Source: Dysgonomonas gadei ATCC BAA-286 (GTDB lineage Bacteria > Bacteroidota > Bacteroidia > Bacteroidales > Dysgonomonadaceae). From it: DNA of 64,000 nucleotides. Shown here in pieces: positions 24,272 to 32,321 of the stretch. Under the pieces are notes generated by a model. That model was not told where the DNA came from and did no database searches. It saw nothing but the letters and a program-made list of their open reading frames with translations. Where the stretch lies: the NCBI RefSeq assembly GCF_000213555.1, contig NZ_GL891979.1, positions 6,011 through 70,010 on the forward strand. The letters run 5' to 3'. The first letter of the stretch is position 1. The number at the start of each line of letters is the position of its first letter. The translations under genes and the position numbers were made by a program.

Positions 24272-24724
24272 ATGAAAACTATGAAACTAAATGGTATCAG
24301 ACTATTAGTAAAAGATTTTGACGAGTGTTTCAGATTTTATTCCGAAAAGCTGGGGCTGGAGGTGACCTGGGGTGAAATTGGCGGACAGTATGCCAGCTTT
24401 AAAGTAAGCGATAGTGAAGGCCTCTCCATTTTTCCTTCCGATCTGATGGCTCCGGCTGTAGGTAATACAGACCTATCGTTACCGGAAAATTGCAGGGAGA
24501 AGATTGCTATAATTCTTGAAGTAGATGATGTGGATAAAACTTACAAAGAACTTTCGTCGCGTGGTGTGAAGTTTATTAACGAGCCGACCGATATGACAGG
24601 TTGGGGTTGTCGTACGGTGCACTTGAGAGATACAGAGGGTAATTTGATAGAATTATATGCAAGCCTGCCTTTAGATAAATGGGATCAGGATTTGTTGGAG
24701 GATATGAAGAAGTTTGAAAATTAA
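24272..24724 (+). CDS. VOC superfamily (glyoxalase/bleomycin-resistance-like) protein
   Basis: A 150-residue protein with two beta-alpha-beta-beta-beta modules. The first is LNGIRLLVKDFDECFRFYSEKLGLEVTWGEIGGQYASFKVSDSEGLSIF. The second starts AIILEVDDVDKTYKELSSRGVKFINEPTDMTGWGCRTVHLRDTEGNLIELYASL. The Glu in NLIELY and residues at equivalent positions of module 1 are candidate metal ligands. The reaction cannot be assigned: this superfamily includes glyoxalase I, dioxygenases and antibiotic-binding proteins. The Met at residue 4 is an alternative start. Confidence 0.83.
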   Translation: MKTMKLNGIRLLVKDFDECFRFYSEKLGLEVTWGEIGGQYASFKVSDSEGLSIFPSDLMAPAVGNTDLSLPENCREKIAIILEVDDVDKTYKELSSRGVKFINEPTDMTGWGCRTVHLRDTEGNLIELYASLPLDKWDQDLLEDMKKFEN

Positions 24725-24824
24725 TTTCAGTCTGCAGAATATAAGTAAAAGAAAGTATTTAATGATATACTATTAGTTTATAACAGTCTTTGTAAAGCAA
24801 TAAAAAGGTCTGAGACCTTAAAAT

Positions 24825-24863
24825 GAAAAGCGGGAATAGATAAGAACCTATATCCCGCTTTTC
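24825..24863. terminator. Bidirectional terminator between the VOC gene and amtB
   Basis: GAAAAGCGGGA (24825-24835) pairs with TCCCGCTTTTC (24853-24863) in an 11-bp stem, giving U-rich ends on both strands. A small second hairpin, AAGGTC-TGA-GACCTT, precedes it at 24805-24819. The flanking genes are convergent. Confidence 0.8.
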
Positions 24864-24902
24864 TCGTCGTGTTTTTATAGTATAATGTAATCTCGATTAT
24901 TT

Positions 24903-26321
24903 TTATTCGTTTTCACTGTAAGCGAATTCTCCATGTTGGGAGATATCCAGCCCCACAGCTTCTTCTTCTTTAGATACTCTAAGCCCGATTGTTTTATTAA
25001 CGATGAAGAACAGGATGAATGTAAGTACTGCACTGTAAACAACTGATGCTCCGGTAGCTATTGCCTGTATCCAAAGCTGGTTCCAGTCGCCATATAAAGC
25101 ACCCTGCACACCTTCTGCCCCGGTAATTGCCTGTGTGGCAAATACACCTGTAAGAATTGATCCGACAATACCACCTACACCATGTACACCGAACGCATCC
25201 AGAGAGTCGTCATATTTCAGTTTTGGTTTCACATAAGCAACCATGAAGAAGCATACAAGTGCAGAGATGCCGCCTATGGCGAATGCTCCTAATACATCAG
25301 CTGTTCCTGCTGCCGGAGTTATTGCTACAAGTCCGGCTACTGCTCCCGTACAGAAGCCCACTATAGTAGGTTTTTTGTACAAGAACCATTCCAGTGACAT
25401 CCATACTACTGCGGCCACACAGGTTGCCAGATGAGTTACAAGGAACGCATTTGCGGCAAGCCCGTCAGCAGCAAGTCCGCTACCGGCATTGAACCCAAAC
25501 CATCCTAACCATAGTAATGCTGTACCGATGAACACAAATGGTATATTGTGAGGGGTAAATGGATGACCTATTGTTCTGTATCCTTTGCGACGTCCCAGCA
25601 TGAGAGCCATTACCAAGGCTGAGATACCGGCATTGATGTGTACGACAGTACCTCCGGCAAAGTCAATGGCACCCATTTCCTGAAGCCATCCGCCTCCCCA
25701 CACCCAGTGCGCCATAGGGTTGTAAACTATAATGGACCAAAGAATGATGAACACAACATATCCCGAAAATTTGATCCTTTCGGCGAATGCACCAATAATA
25801 AGGGCAGGGGTAATAACTGCAAACATACATTGAAATAATGCAAACAGTATTTCAGGAATATTTCCGGCCGTAAGGGTATCGAGCGTGAGACTGCACAGGA
25901 ATACTTTGTCCCATCCTCCGATTATTGCCCCTAAGGCGCTATCAGACTCCATAAAACTTGTACCGAATACCCAACTGTATCCGAATGCTATCCATAATAT
26001 ACTGATAACGCCTGTTATAAAGAGACATTGCATAATAATACTTAGAACATTCTTCTGACGTACCAGACCTCCATAAAACAAGGCTAGTCCGGGTACAGTC
26101 ATCATCAATACCAGTATGGTTGCAACTATCATCCATGCTGTATTTCCAGAGTCCAGTGTTGCAGGGGCTTCTGCTGCGGCTACTCCCTCTACAACGGTAG
26201 TAGCAACCACCTGTAAAGAATCTGTACTTGTAGCCAATGAATCTTGTGCTATTACGGCTGTGGGGAGAGTCAGCGAAGCGAACAGCAATATAGTTATATA
26301 CTTAAATAATCTTCGTTTCAT
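24903..26321 (-). CDS. amtB: Ammonium transporter (Amt family)
   Basis: A 472-residue inner-membrane ammonium channel, probably an 11-TM trimer. A cleavable signal peptide (MKRRLFKYITILLFASLTLPTAVIAQ) and a Ser/Thr/Val-rich linker precede the first membrane helix. Pore residues are recognisable: the first twin His lies in GGTVVHINAGISALVMALMLG (about 226-246), and the second in DAFGVHGVGGIVGSILTG (about 377-394). The C-terminal cytosolic tail (GLRVSKEEEAVGLDISQHGEFAYSENE) is the usual PII-binding region. It is the last gene of an operon behind a PII gene and an outer-membrane-type protein, so transport is probably gated by that PII protein. Confidence 0.94.
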   Translation of the reverse strand: MKRRLFKYITILLFASLTLPTAVIAQDSLATSTDSLQVVATTVVEGVAAAEAPATLDSGNTAWMIVATILVLMMTVPGLALFYGGLVRQKNVLSIIMQCLFITGVISILWIAFGYSWVFGTSFMESDSALGAIIGGWDKVFLCSLTLDTLTAGNIPEILFALFQCMFAVITPALIIGAFAERIKFSGYVVFIILWSIIVYNPMAHWVWGGGWLQEMGAIDFAGGTVVHINAGISALVMALMLGRRKGYRTIGHPFTPHNIPFVFIGTALLWLGWFGFNAGSGLAADGLAANAFLVTHLATCVAAVVWMSLEWFLYKKPTIVGFCTGAVAGLVAITPAAGTADVLGAFAIGGISALVCFFMVAYVKPKLKYDDSLDAFGVHGVGGIVGSILTGVFATQAITGAEGVQGALYGDWNQLWIQAIATGASVVYSAVLTFILFFIVNKTIGLRVSKEEEAVGLDISQHGEFAYSENE

Positions 26322-26363
26322 ATTTTCTTGTTTTTACCTTAACCTAATTTTATAACCAAATCC

Positions 26364-26720
26364 TTATTTATCTTCATCTTTGTCATACAACGACTCATCG
26401 CCGTGGTCTCCAGTGCGTATGCGTATCGACTGCTCGATACTGGAAACGAAGATGCGTCCATCACCGCTTTCTCCCGTATATGCCGATTTTAGTATAGCGT
26501 CTATTGACTTTTCTACATTTATATTTCTTACCACGAATGAAATATATATGCGGTCTATAGCGTTCACATCATATGCTATTCCCCTGAATATTAATCCTTG
26601 ACGGGCGCTGCCCTGTCCCTTTACGTCCCACCACGACAAGAAGTCTATATCAGCTTCGTGCAACGCAGCGCGTACTTCATTAAATTTTGATTTGCGGATA
26701 ATCGCTTCGATTTTTTTCAT
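26364..26720 (-). CDS. PII nitrogen regulatory protein (GlnK-like)
   Basis: A 118-residue PII protein, expected to form a trimer that senses ATP/ADP and 2-oxoglutarate and to block AmtB. It begins KKIEAIIRKSKFNEVRAALHEADI. The T-loop (about 37-54) reads SARQGLIFRGIAYDV. It is one residue shorter than E. coli GlnB, keeps a Tyr (RGIAY) aligned with uridylylated Tyr51 and has Phe at the Tyr46 position. The B-loop TGESGDGRIFVSSIEQSIRIRTG (about 82-104) is standard. The C-terminal tail DHGDESLYDKDEDK is acidic. Its place next to amtB makes a GlnK-type role the best inference. Confidence 0.9.
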   Translation of the reverse strand: MKKIEAIIRKSKFNEVRAALHEADIDFLSWWDVKGQGSARQGLIFRGIAYDVNAIDRIYISFVVRNINVEKSIDAILKSAYTGESGDGRIFVSSIEQSIRIRTGDHGDESLYDKDEDK

Positions 26721-26750
26721 TTTAAATAGTAATTATAGAGTGATTTTTAC

Positions 26751-27485
26751 TTACCTGATGGATATTCCAAATACGAAATGAATGTCTTCTACAGCCGGAT
26801 TAGCTATTATATTGGCAAATACGGGTAAGGAGAATGAATCGTTGATCTTGATGCTTTTGGATGCGCTTAATGCTATGGATGTAAATTTAAATCCGGAAGT
26901 CGGATATACTGAACTTTCCCAAGGAGTAAACCCTGCTGAAATGCCCATATCTACACCTTTTACCGAAAACGGGTAAGCTAATTCGATATAGGTGGAATAG
27001 GAATTGTCTCCATTTTCTTTTTTATTCCCTTTTCCCAGTAAAAATGTATTCCAGGTAAGGCTTAACGGAAATGCTTCGGGTAGAGTATATCCCAATGTAG
27101 CTTCCAGGTAATGTCCGGTGAAACCGTCGTTAGGGCTGCTGAAATAACGGTTGGCACCTTCTCCGTCCCACCAGTAGTCGGTAACGGCTACTTTAAATCC
27201 GCTTTTCTCATAAGCAGCAGTGAAGTCAACTTCTTTTTTACCTACACTGGCCAGGTCTGTAGAGCCCCATGCACTTAGGCTGAATCCGGCTAAACTGGCA
27301 CTGATTCCGGGTTGTACACTTGCACCAGCCTGTTTAAATCCTCGCCATACATAGGAACTGACCAGATCTGCGCCAAGATCAACTTCAATTTCCGACTGGG
27401 CTTTGATCTGAACCGTCGATAATAAACCGAATAGAATGATGACCAAACAAACTTTTTTCCTTAAAGCTAAAATCTTCATAATCAA
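26751..27485 (-). CDS. Secreted beta-rich protein, probable outer-membrane barrel (TIGR02001-like)
   Basis: A 244-residue protein with a signal peptide (cleavage near KAQS, about residue 30). The first mature segment, EIEVDLGADLVSSYVWRGFKQAGASVQPGISASLAGFSLSAWGSTDL, resembles the Gcw_chp/TIGR02001 family. Alternating hydrophobic strands continue to a C-terminal FGISIR, with the aromatic-rich pattern of small outer-membrane barrels (YWWDGEGANRYF, LTWNTFLLG). It is first in the operon with the PII and amtB genes (gaps 30 and 42 bp), which suggests a role in nitrogen limitation, perhaps outer-membrane passage of ammonium or small amines. That role is inference. Confidence 0.75.
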   Translation of the reverse strand: MIMKILALRKKVCLVIILFGLLSTVQIKAQSEIEVDLGADLVSSYVWRGFKQAGASVQPGISASLAGFSLSAWGSTDLASVGKKEVDFTAAYEKSGFKVAVTDYWWDGEGANRYFSSPNDGFTGHYLEATLGYTLPEAFPLSLTWNTFLLGKGNKKENGDNSYSTYIELAYPFSVKGVDMGISAGFTPWESSVYPTSGFKFTSIALSASKSIKINDSFSLPVFANIIANPAVEDIHFVFGISIR

Positions 27486-27573
27486 AAATATTTAAAGATG
27501 TTAAAAATGTACTTTAATTCTCTTTTTGATTAGAAAAATGGTATTGGAGTATTCTTTTTGATATTTATATTGG

Positions 27574-27605
27574 CAAAAGTATGTCAAAATATTTTAATTG
27601 GCAAA
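27574..27605 (-). promoter_or_regulatory. Promoter of the OMP-PII-amtB operon
   Basis: On the minus strand the -7 element TACTTTTG is at 27581-27574, with TTTG at 27605-27602 about 20 nt upstream. This leaves an ~85-nt leader before the start codon. No sigma-54 GG-N10-GC site was recognised. Confidence 0.6.
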
Positions 27606-27609
27606 TTTG

Positions 27610-28318
27610 AAAGGATAAATTTTTGCAAAAAGATTTATTGATACTTTTTATTGTGTTATAATGCTTTTATATAAAGATTGTTTGATGATTTTTTATTGTT
27701 ATTGATATCTTTTTGGATTAAAAAGATATTTGTATAATTATGAAGTATTTTATCTATATAACGCAATCTCTATATTGTCTCATTTTGTTTTTGATAAAAA
27801 GCGGAAGGTATAGAAATTGAACAGGTATGAAAAGTTACATCATCTGGAAAGTATGTAAAGAGTGTTACTTTTCTAAAAGGTGACAGATTCCTTTGCCCGT
27901 CGCGTGGTTACAGGCTAAGCCCGACACGATATTTAGTCTTTTTTGAAAAAGTTTATCTATGTATGTAGCTGATAGCCTTTAGTTCTTTGAAATTTTGATC
28001 CCCCCACCCGAAGTGGGAAAAAGAAAGAATGAAAAGTGGAAAATAAAAAGCAGCAAAAAGTGTAACCTTTGTTACTTTTTAATTTTTAACCACGGAGTAG
28101 AAGGAGTAGCACGGAGTTTTTAGAAGAAAAAGTGACAATAAAAAATTGTGTAAAAGTGTCAGGTTTGTCAGGTTTTGTGCATAAGATATTGGTTACCAGC
28201 TATCAGCTAATAGCTAAAAATGTGTTACCTTTGTTACCTTTTGAAAAAAGATACGAGTAGACAAGGAACGGGATACAAGTTGCTAACAGATAACTGATAT
28301 ACCTGTTACTTTTTTTAA
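27610..28318. repeat. Intergenic region of modular repeats between the ammonium operon and the rsmI-like gene
   Basis: About 700 bp without a credible gene. 28060-28117 and 28148-28245 match, in inverted orientation, parts of 7125-7258. 28224-28242 reads GTTACCTTTGTTACCTTTT, and 28157-28176 carries two GTCAGGTTT units. 28248-28275 (TACGAGTAGAC then GGGATACAA) matches 63903-63922. Around 27863-27893 a GTTACTTTT / AAAAGGTGACA inverted pair occurs. No terminal inverted repeats or target duplication were found here, unlike 6588-7476. Confidence 0.7.
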
Positions 28319-29023
28319 TTACTTATACAGAAGAAAGATACAAAGTTGTTTGCCCATGTCCGGCAATTTCTTGGCCCATTGCTTTACTGGTAATGTCTTT
28401 ATATACTCGTTTTCACAGGTAATATTCATTGCTATACAAAGCTTTGTTGAAGGCGTACAATGTTTGATGATGTCCTCCGCCAGCTTTTGGTTCCGGTAGG
28501 GTGTCTCTATGAATATCTGGGTCTGATGATCGTGTTGGATAAAGTGTTCAAGTTGTTTAAGTTTCTTGATACGTTCCGCGCTGTCGACGGGCAGATATCC
28601 CTGAAAGGCAAAGCCTTGACCGTTGAATCCCGAAGCCATCAGTGACAAAAGGATAGATGATGGACCAACCAACGGCACCACTTTATAACCTTTTCGCTGG
28701 GCGATAGCAACGATATCACTCCCCGGGTCGGCTACGGCAGGGCAACCGGCTTCGGATATAATGCCGATATGAAAACCATTGGTTATCGGTTGCAGGTAAT
28801 TATCGATGTGCTCGGGCTTGGTATGCTTGTTCAATTCATAGAAAGTGAGATCGTCTATATTAATATTGTTATCCACTTTCTTTAAGAAGCGGCGTGCTGA
28901 ACGTATATTCTCGACAATGAAATATTTTATTTGTAGTATTACTTCTTTGTTGTGTTGTGGTAATACTTGTTCTATGCTGGTTTCTCCTAATGTGACGGGA
29001 ATGAGATATAATGATGGTTGCAT
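28319..29023 (-). CDS. SAM-dependent methyltransferase, RsmI-like (tetrapyrrole methylase fold)
   Basis: A 234-residue protein of the SAM-dependent tetrapyrrole-methylase superfamily, closest to the RsmI branch that 2'-O-methylates 16S rRNA C1402. It begins PSLYLIPVTLGETSIEQVLP. The SAM-binding and substrate loops are GIISEAGCPAVADPGSDIVAIAQRKGYKVVPLVGPSSILLSLMASG (about 88-133), then FAFQGYLP and IFIETPYRN (about 172), all RsmI hallmarks. It is shorter than E. coli RsmI (286 residues) and lacks the C-terminal domain. Bacteroidota often carry such a short paralogue beside a full RsmI, so rRNA C1402 as the target is not assured. It sits 7 bp downstream of the GT-C gene on the same strand. Confidence 0.82.
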   Translation of the reverse strand: MQPSLYLIPVTLGETSIEQVLPQHNKEVILQIKYFIVENIRSARRFLKKVDNNINIDDLTFYELNKHTKPEHIDNYLQPITNGFHIGIISEAGCPAVADPGSDIVAIAQRKGYKVVPLVGPSSILLSLMASGFNGQGFAFQGYLPVDSAERIKKLKQLEHFIQHDHQTQIFIETPYRNQKLAEDIIKHCTPSTKLCIAMNITCENEYIKTLPVKQWAKKLPDMGKQLCIFLLYK

Positions 29024-29030
29024 ATGGTTC

Positions 29031-30530
29031 TTATTGTTTTAACTTATAGAGGTAATACCTGCCACCTTCGTTACCTATGACAGATACTACTTCGTAGTTC
29101 TCGCGCAGGGCAGGAAGTTGGCTGAAATATGAAAAATTGAGAGCGATCTCGGCAAGTATGATAAATTGGACTTTCCGTTGTTCTATATATTTTGTTTGTT
29201 CGTCCCGCATCACAGGATACATATCGTATTCGAGATTGGGGGATATGAAATACTTTACGTTTGGGATAACATCGGCTTGTGTAAAGACTGAGTTGCCAAG
29301 ATCAAGCCCCAGGTTCATCAAAGTCGGATTCTTCTCCTGTTCTACTATTTGAGAAAACTTGGATATATCAAAGCTGTTTTCTTTTTTACCGGAAAGCTCG
29401 CTGAAATCCATGCCGAAGAATTTACGCTGCTGAATACCCATATACAGGGCTAGGATAATGAAAAGGGCGTAATACTTCCACGATGGAGAAGGAACTTTTA
29501 TATAGCGGCAAATAACAATACATCCCAACAGTATGAAGGTGTACAGGGGAACAGAGTAATAGTCGATATAATAGGACGAAATAAAGATGGCTGTATATGT
29601 GGCAGCGAAAGATAATATGATAGCCACCTTACCTAAACGGTTTTCAATGTATTTCAATGGAAACCAGATAGCTCCGATGAGAATAATAATAAACTCGAAG
29701 TTGCCATAGCGTATCTGTTGATAAAGATAAGAAAACAGCCTTTCCAATATTTCGCCAATGCTTCCCGGCTTCGAGTAGCTTTTATTCAGTACGATATAGG
29801 TATCCCAGGCATCTTGCAAAGCGTTGTTGAAGATGAAGTAAAGAAGGATAGGTAAGGCGATAATGGATAATCCGAGTAAAAATGCTATGGCGTTTTCCAG
29901 CAGGTTGCGATATTTCTTTTGCTGTATTATGTTGATGAATATAAACAGTAGAGGGAAAACCCAGAATGCAATCAGGTTGATCTTGATAAAGAGGGTCATC
30001 GCGCACAACAGGCCGTGCATAAACATATGTACGGGCTTATGCTCTGCTACTGATCTATCTTTGAAGTATAGGATAAAGAGATAAAGGCTTATAACTTCAA
30101 ATACGGTAATAAATTCATCGGCCGAACCTCCGTTCAATGTATGCGAGAGCATCAGAGCGGGGAGAAGCATAGCAGCAAAAAGGGCATATATTTTATCCAG
30201 ATACAGTTTTGCTGTAAGATATGCTGCGGATACCATTAATATCCACAATAGGCACTGAATGAAGTACATTCCCAGAAAAGAAGTGTTTGAGAGCATATAT
30301 CCGACTCCGTAGATAAAGAAGATAAGCGGGCCTTTGTGGTCGAACACATCCACATAAGGCACTTGCCCGTGAAATATGGCTTTTCCTATATTGAAGTACA
30401 GGTTTACATCTGCCCATTCGTTGATAGGATAAAGAGGGGACATCTTTGAACAGAAGAAAAGGAGGAGGATGACATACAGAATCAGTATGACGAAGTTCCT
30501 CTTATCTTCTTGTATTTGTTTCTTTATCAT
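29031..30530 (-). CDS. Multi-pass GT-C glycosyltransferase, PMT/ArnT-like (copy 1)
   Basis: A 499-residue integral membrane protein with about ten to twelve hydrophobic segments. The first periplasmic loop carries acidic residues in NEWADVNLYFNIGKAIF (about 36-52) and the VDVFDHKGPLIFFIYG motif (about 60-75), consistent with a GT-C enzyme using a polyprenyl-phosphate sugar. The soluble C-terminal ~110 residues (KNPTLMNLGLDLGNSVF ... DEQTKYIEQRKVQFIIL) resemble the periplasmic domain of ArnT-type enzymes. It is a tandem duplicate of the next gene upstream, 11 bp away. The sugar and acceptor are unknown; lipid A, glycan or protein modification are all possible. Confidence 0.8.
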   Translation of the reverse strand: MIKKQIQEDKRNFVILILYVILLLFFCSKMSPLYPINEWADVNLYFNIGKAIFHGQVPYVDVFDHKGPLIFFIYGVGYMLSNTSFLGMYFIQCLLWILMVSAAYLTAKLYLDKIYALFAAMLLPALMLSHTLNGGSADEFITVFEVISLYLFILYFKDRSVAEHKPVHMFMHGLLCAMTLFIKINLIAFWVFPLLFIFINIIQQKKYRNLLENAIAFLLGLSIIALPILLYFIFNNALQDAWDTYIVLNKSYSKPGSIGEILERLFSYLYQQIRYGNFEFIIILIGAIWFPLKYIENRLGKVAIILSFAATYTAIFISSYYIDYYSVPLYTFILLGCIVICRYIKVPSPSWKYYALFIILALYMGIQQRKFFGMDFSELSGKKENSFDISKFSQIVEQEKNPTLMNLGLDLGNSVFTQADVIPNVKYFISPNLEYDMYPVMRDEQTKYIEQRKVQFIILAEIALNFSYFSQLPALRENYEVVSVIGNEGGRYYLYKLKQ

Positions 30531-30541
30531 TTGTGTTTGGT

Positions 30542-32128
30542 TTAGTCTTTTCGTTTGTATAGGAAATAGGTGGACTTGCCATTCTCTTCATAGGTGCTTA
30601 CAAGCGTGTAATTCTCCTGAAGGACAGGCAAAGACATATAGTAATCGTAACTGAACGAAGCCCCCGACAATATGATGAACTGTACTTTCTTCTCTTCTAT
30701 GTATCTTGTCTGTTCGTCCCTCATTTCGGGATAGATATTGTAAGGCAGATTGGGCGAGATAAAGTATTTTACAGTCGGCATTATATTCGCTTTGGTAAAG
30801 ATGCCTGTTGTGGCATCAAGCCCCATGCACATGAGTGTAGGGTTCTTTTCCTTCGATATTACGTTGTAAAACTTATAGAGAACGCCGCTGGTTTCTTCCT
30901 GTTGCCTGAAAATGAATTCTTTGGGCTTTCCGAAAAAGTCTTTAGTCATGATTCCGCATGCAAGAGCAACGAGGGCAAAAAACAGATAGGAATACCATCG
31001 GCCGGGTATCTTAATATATTTGCTCAGCATATCCAGGATCGAGATAATGCCTGTTATGCAGAAAATATAGTAAGGTATGGAGTAGTAAAAAACATAATTG
31101 GCAGGCATGAATATGACTGTGTATAACGATGCAAACGAAAGCATAATTCCTATCTTGCCCCAATTATTTCCCAGATACCTGAATGGGAAGTATATAGCCC
31201 CTATAAGTATGATTACAAATTCGTAGTTGTCATATTTTAGGCGTTGGTAGAAGCGGATAATCAGGTTCTCCATGATGCGGGCGAAGTCGCCGAGTTGCGC
31301 ATATGTCCTGTTCAATGTAATATAAGTATCCCAGGCATAGGAAAGTGCGCCATTTATAAGGAAGTAGGCTACGATTGGCAAAGTTACTATCAGCACCCCG
31401 GCTATGAATGCGGCTATATTACTTACAAGATTCTTATATTCCTTCTTTAGCAGTATGTTAATAAAAACGGCTAGCAGGGGGAAAAACCAGAAGACAACCA
31501 GATTGAGCTTGATGAACAATACAACGGTACACATAATGCCGTGTACAAGCATATGTGAAGGTTTGTGCAGCTCAGCGTCTTTATCTTTAAAGTACCGGAT
31601 GAACAAATAGAAACTGACAGCGATAAATAATGTTATGAATTCTTCGGCCGAACCTCCTTCCGATGAATGGGAGAGCATCAGGACAGGGAAAAAGAGTGCG
31701 GTGATGAAGGCGTATATTTTATCGAGGTATAACCGTCCTATGAGGTAGGCGGCAAATATCATGCCCACCCATGCAAGGGATTCGATGAAGTACATGCCTA
31801 TGAAGGAGTCCTCCGAAAAAAGGGAGCCGATGCCATAGATGACGAAGATAAGCGGGCCTTTGTGATCGAAGATATCGGTATATAGCGTTTGCCCGTTAAA
31901 CATCGCTTTACCTATATTGAAATACAGGTTTATATCCGACCAGTCATTGAACGGATACAACGGCGACATCAGCGAGCAGAAAAAGACAAGAAGGAAAGCG
32001 TATATGAATAGAACAATAAATATGTTCCTGTCATCAGATATCGTTTTCTTTATCATTAGTATATAAATTGAAATCAGAGGCAAAAATAGGAAAAATATTA
32101 CTGACAGTGAATTGTTTTGCTCATTCAT
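30542..32128 (-). CDS. Multi-pass GT-C glycosyltransferase, PMT/ArnT-like (copy 2)
   Basis: A 528-residue paralogue of the adjacent protein, colinear throughout: NDWSDINLYFNIGKAMF, DIFDHKGPLIFVIYGIG, EGGSAEEFITLF and the C-terminal KYFISPNLPYNIYPEMRDEQTRYIEEKKVQFIIL all have counterparts. An in-frame ATG at residue 25 (32056) aligns with the start of copy 1 (MIKKTISDD against MIKKQIQED). The first 24 residues would be an extra hydrophobic segment, so 32056 is a serious alternative. Two adjacent genes this similar suggest a recent local duplication with divergence in acceptor or sugar. Confidence 0.8.
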   Translation of the reverse strand: MNEQNNSLSVIFFLFLPLISIYILMIKKTISDDRNIFIVLFIYAFLLVFFCSLMSPLYPFNDWSDINLYFNIGKAMFNGQTLYTDIFDHKGPLIFVIYGIGSLFSEDSFIGMYFIESLAWVGMIFAAYLIGRLYLDKIYAFITALFFPVLMLSHSSEGGSAEEFITLFIAVSFYLFIRYFKDKDAELHKPSHMLVHGIMCTVVLFIKLNLVVFWFFPLLAVFINILLKKEYKNLVSNIAAFIAGVLIVTLPIVAYFLINGALSYAWDTYITLNRTYAQLGDFARIMENLIIRFYQRLKYDNYEFVIILIGAIYFPFRYLGNNWGKIGIMLSFASLYTVIFMPANYVFYYSIPYYIFCITGIISILDMLSKYIKIPGRWYSYLFFALVALACGIMTKDFFGKPKEFIFRQQEETSGVLYKFYNVISKEKNPTLMCMGLDATTGIFTKANIMPTVKYFISPNLPYNIYPEMRDEQTRYIEEKKVQFIILSGASFSYDYYMSLPVLQENYTLVSTYEENGKSTYFLYKRKD

Positions 32129-32321
32129 TAGATATTATTTGAATCGTCATTGAACTGAATGTGTAATTGTTTGATACTGTGTCCCGTTTTGGCAAAACTA
32201 GGATCGAGGATAAACACAGGAGGGTGCGGCAATAATGCGCCGATATTCTAAAATAAGCAAGGGAGGAGTTAAATATAAGAGGAAAGAATATTAATATAAG
32301 TCATTAATCTTTATTGATGAT

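Noticed and set aside
26577..26601. Possible loss of the uridylylated Tyr of PII
   Set aside because: Alignment shows the Tyr is retained in RGIAY; only the Tyr46 position is Phe and the loop is one residue shorter.
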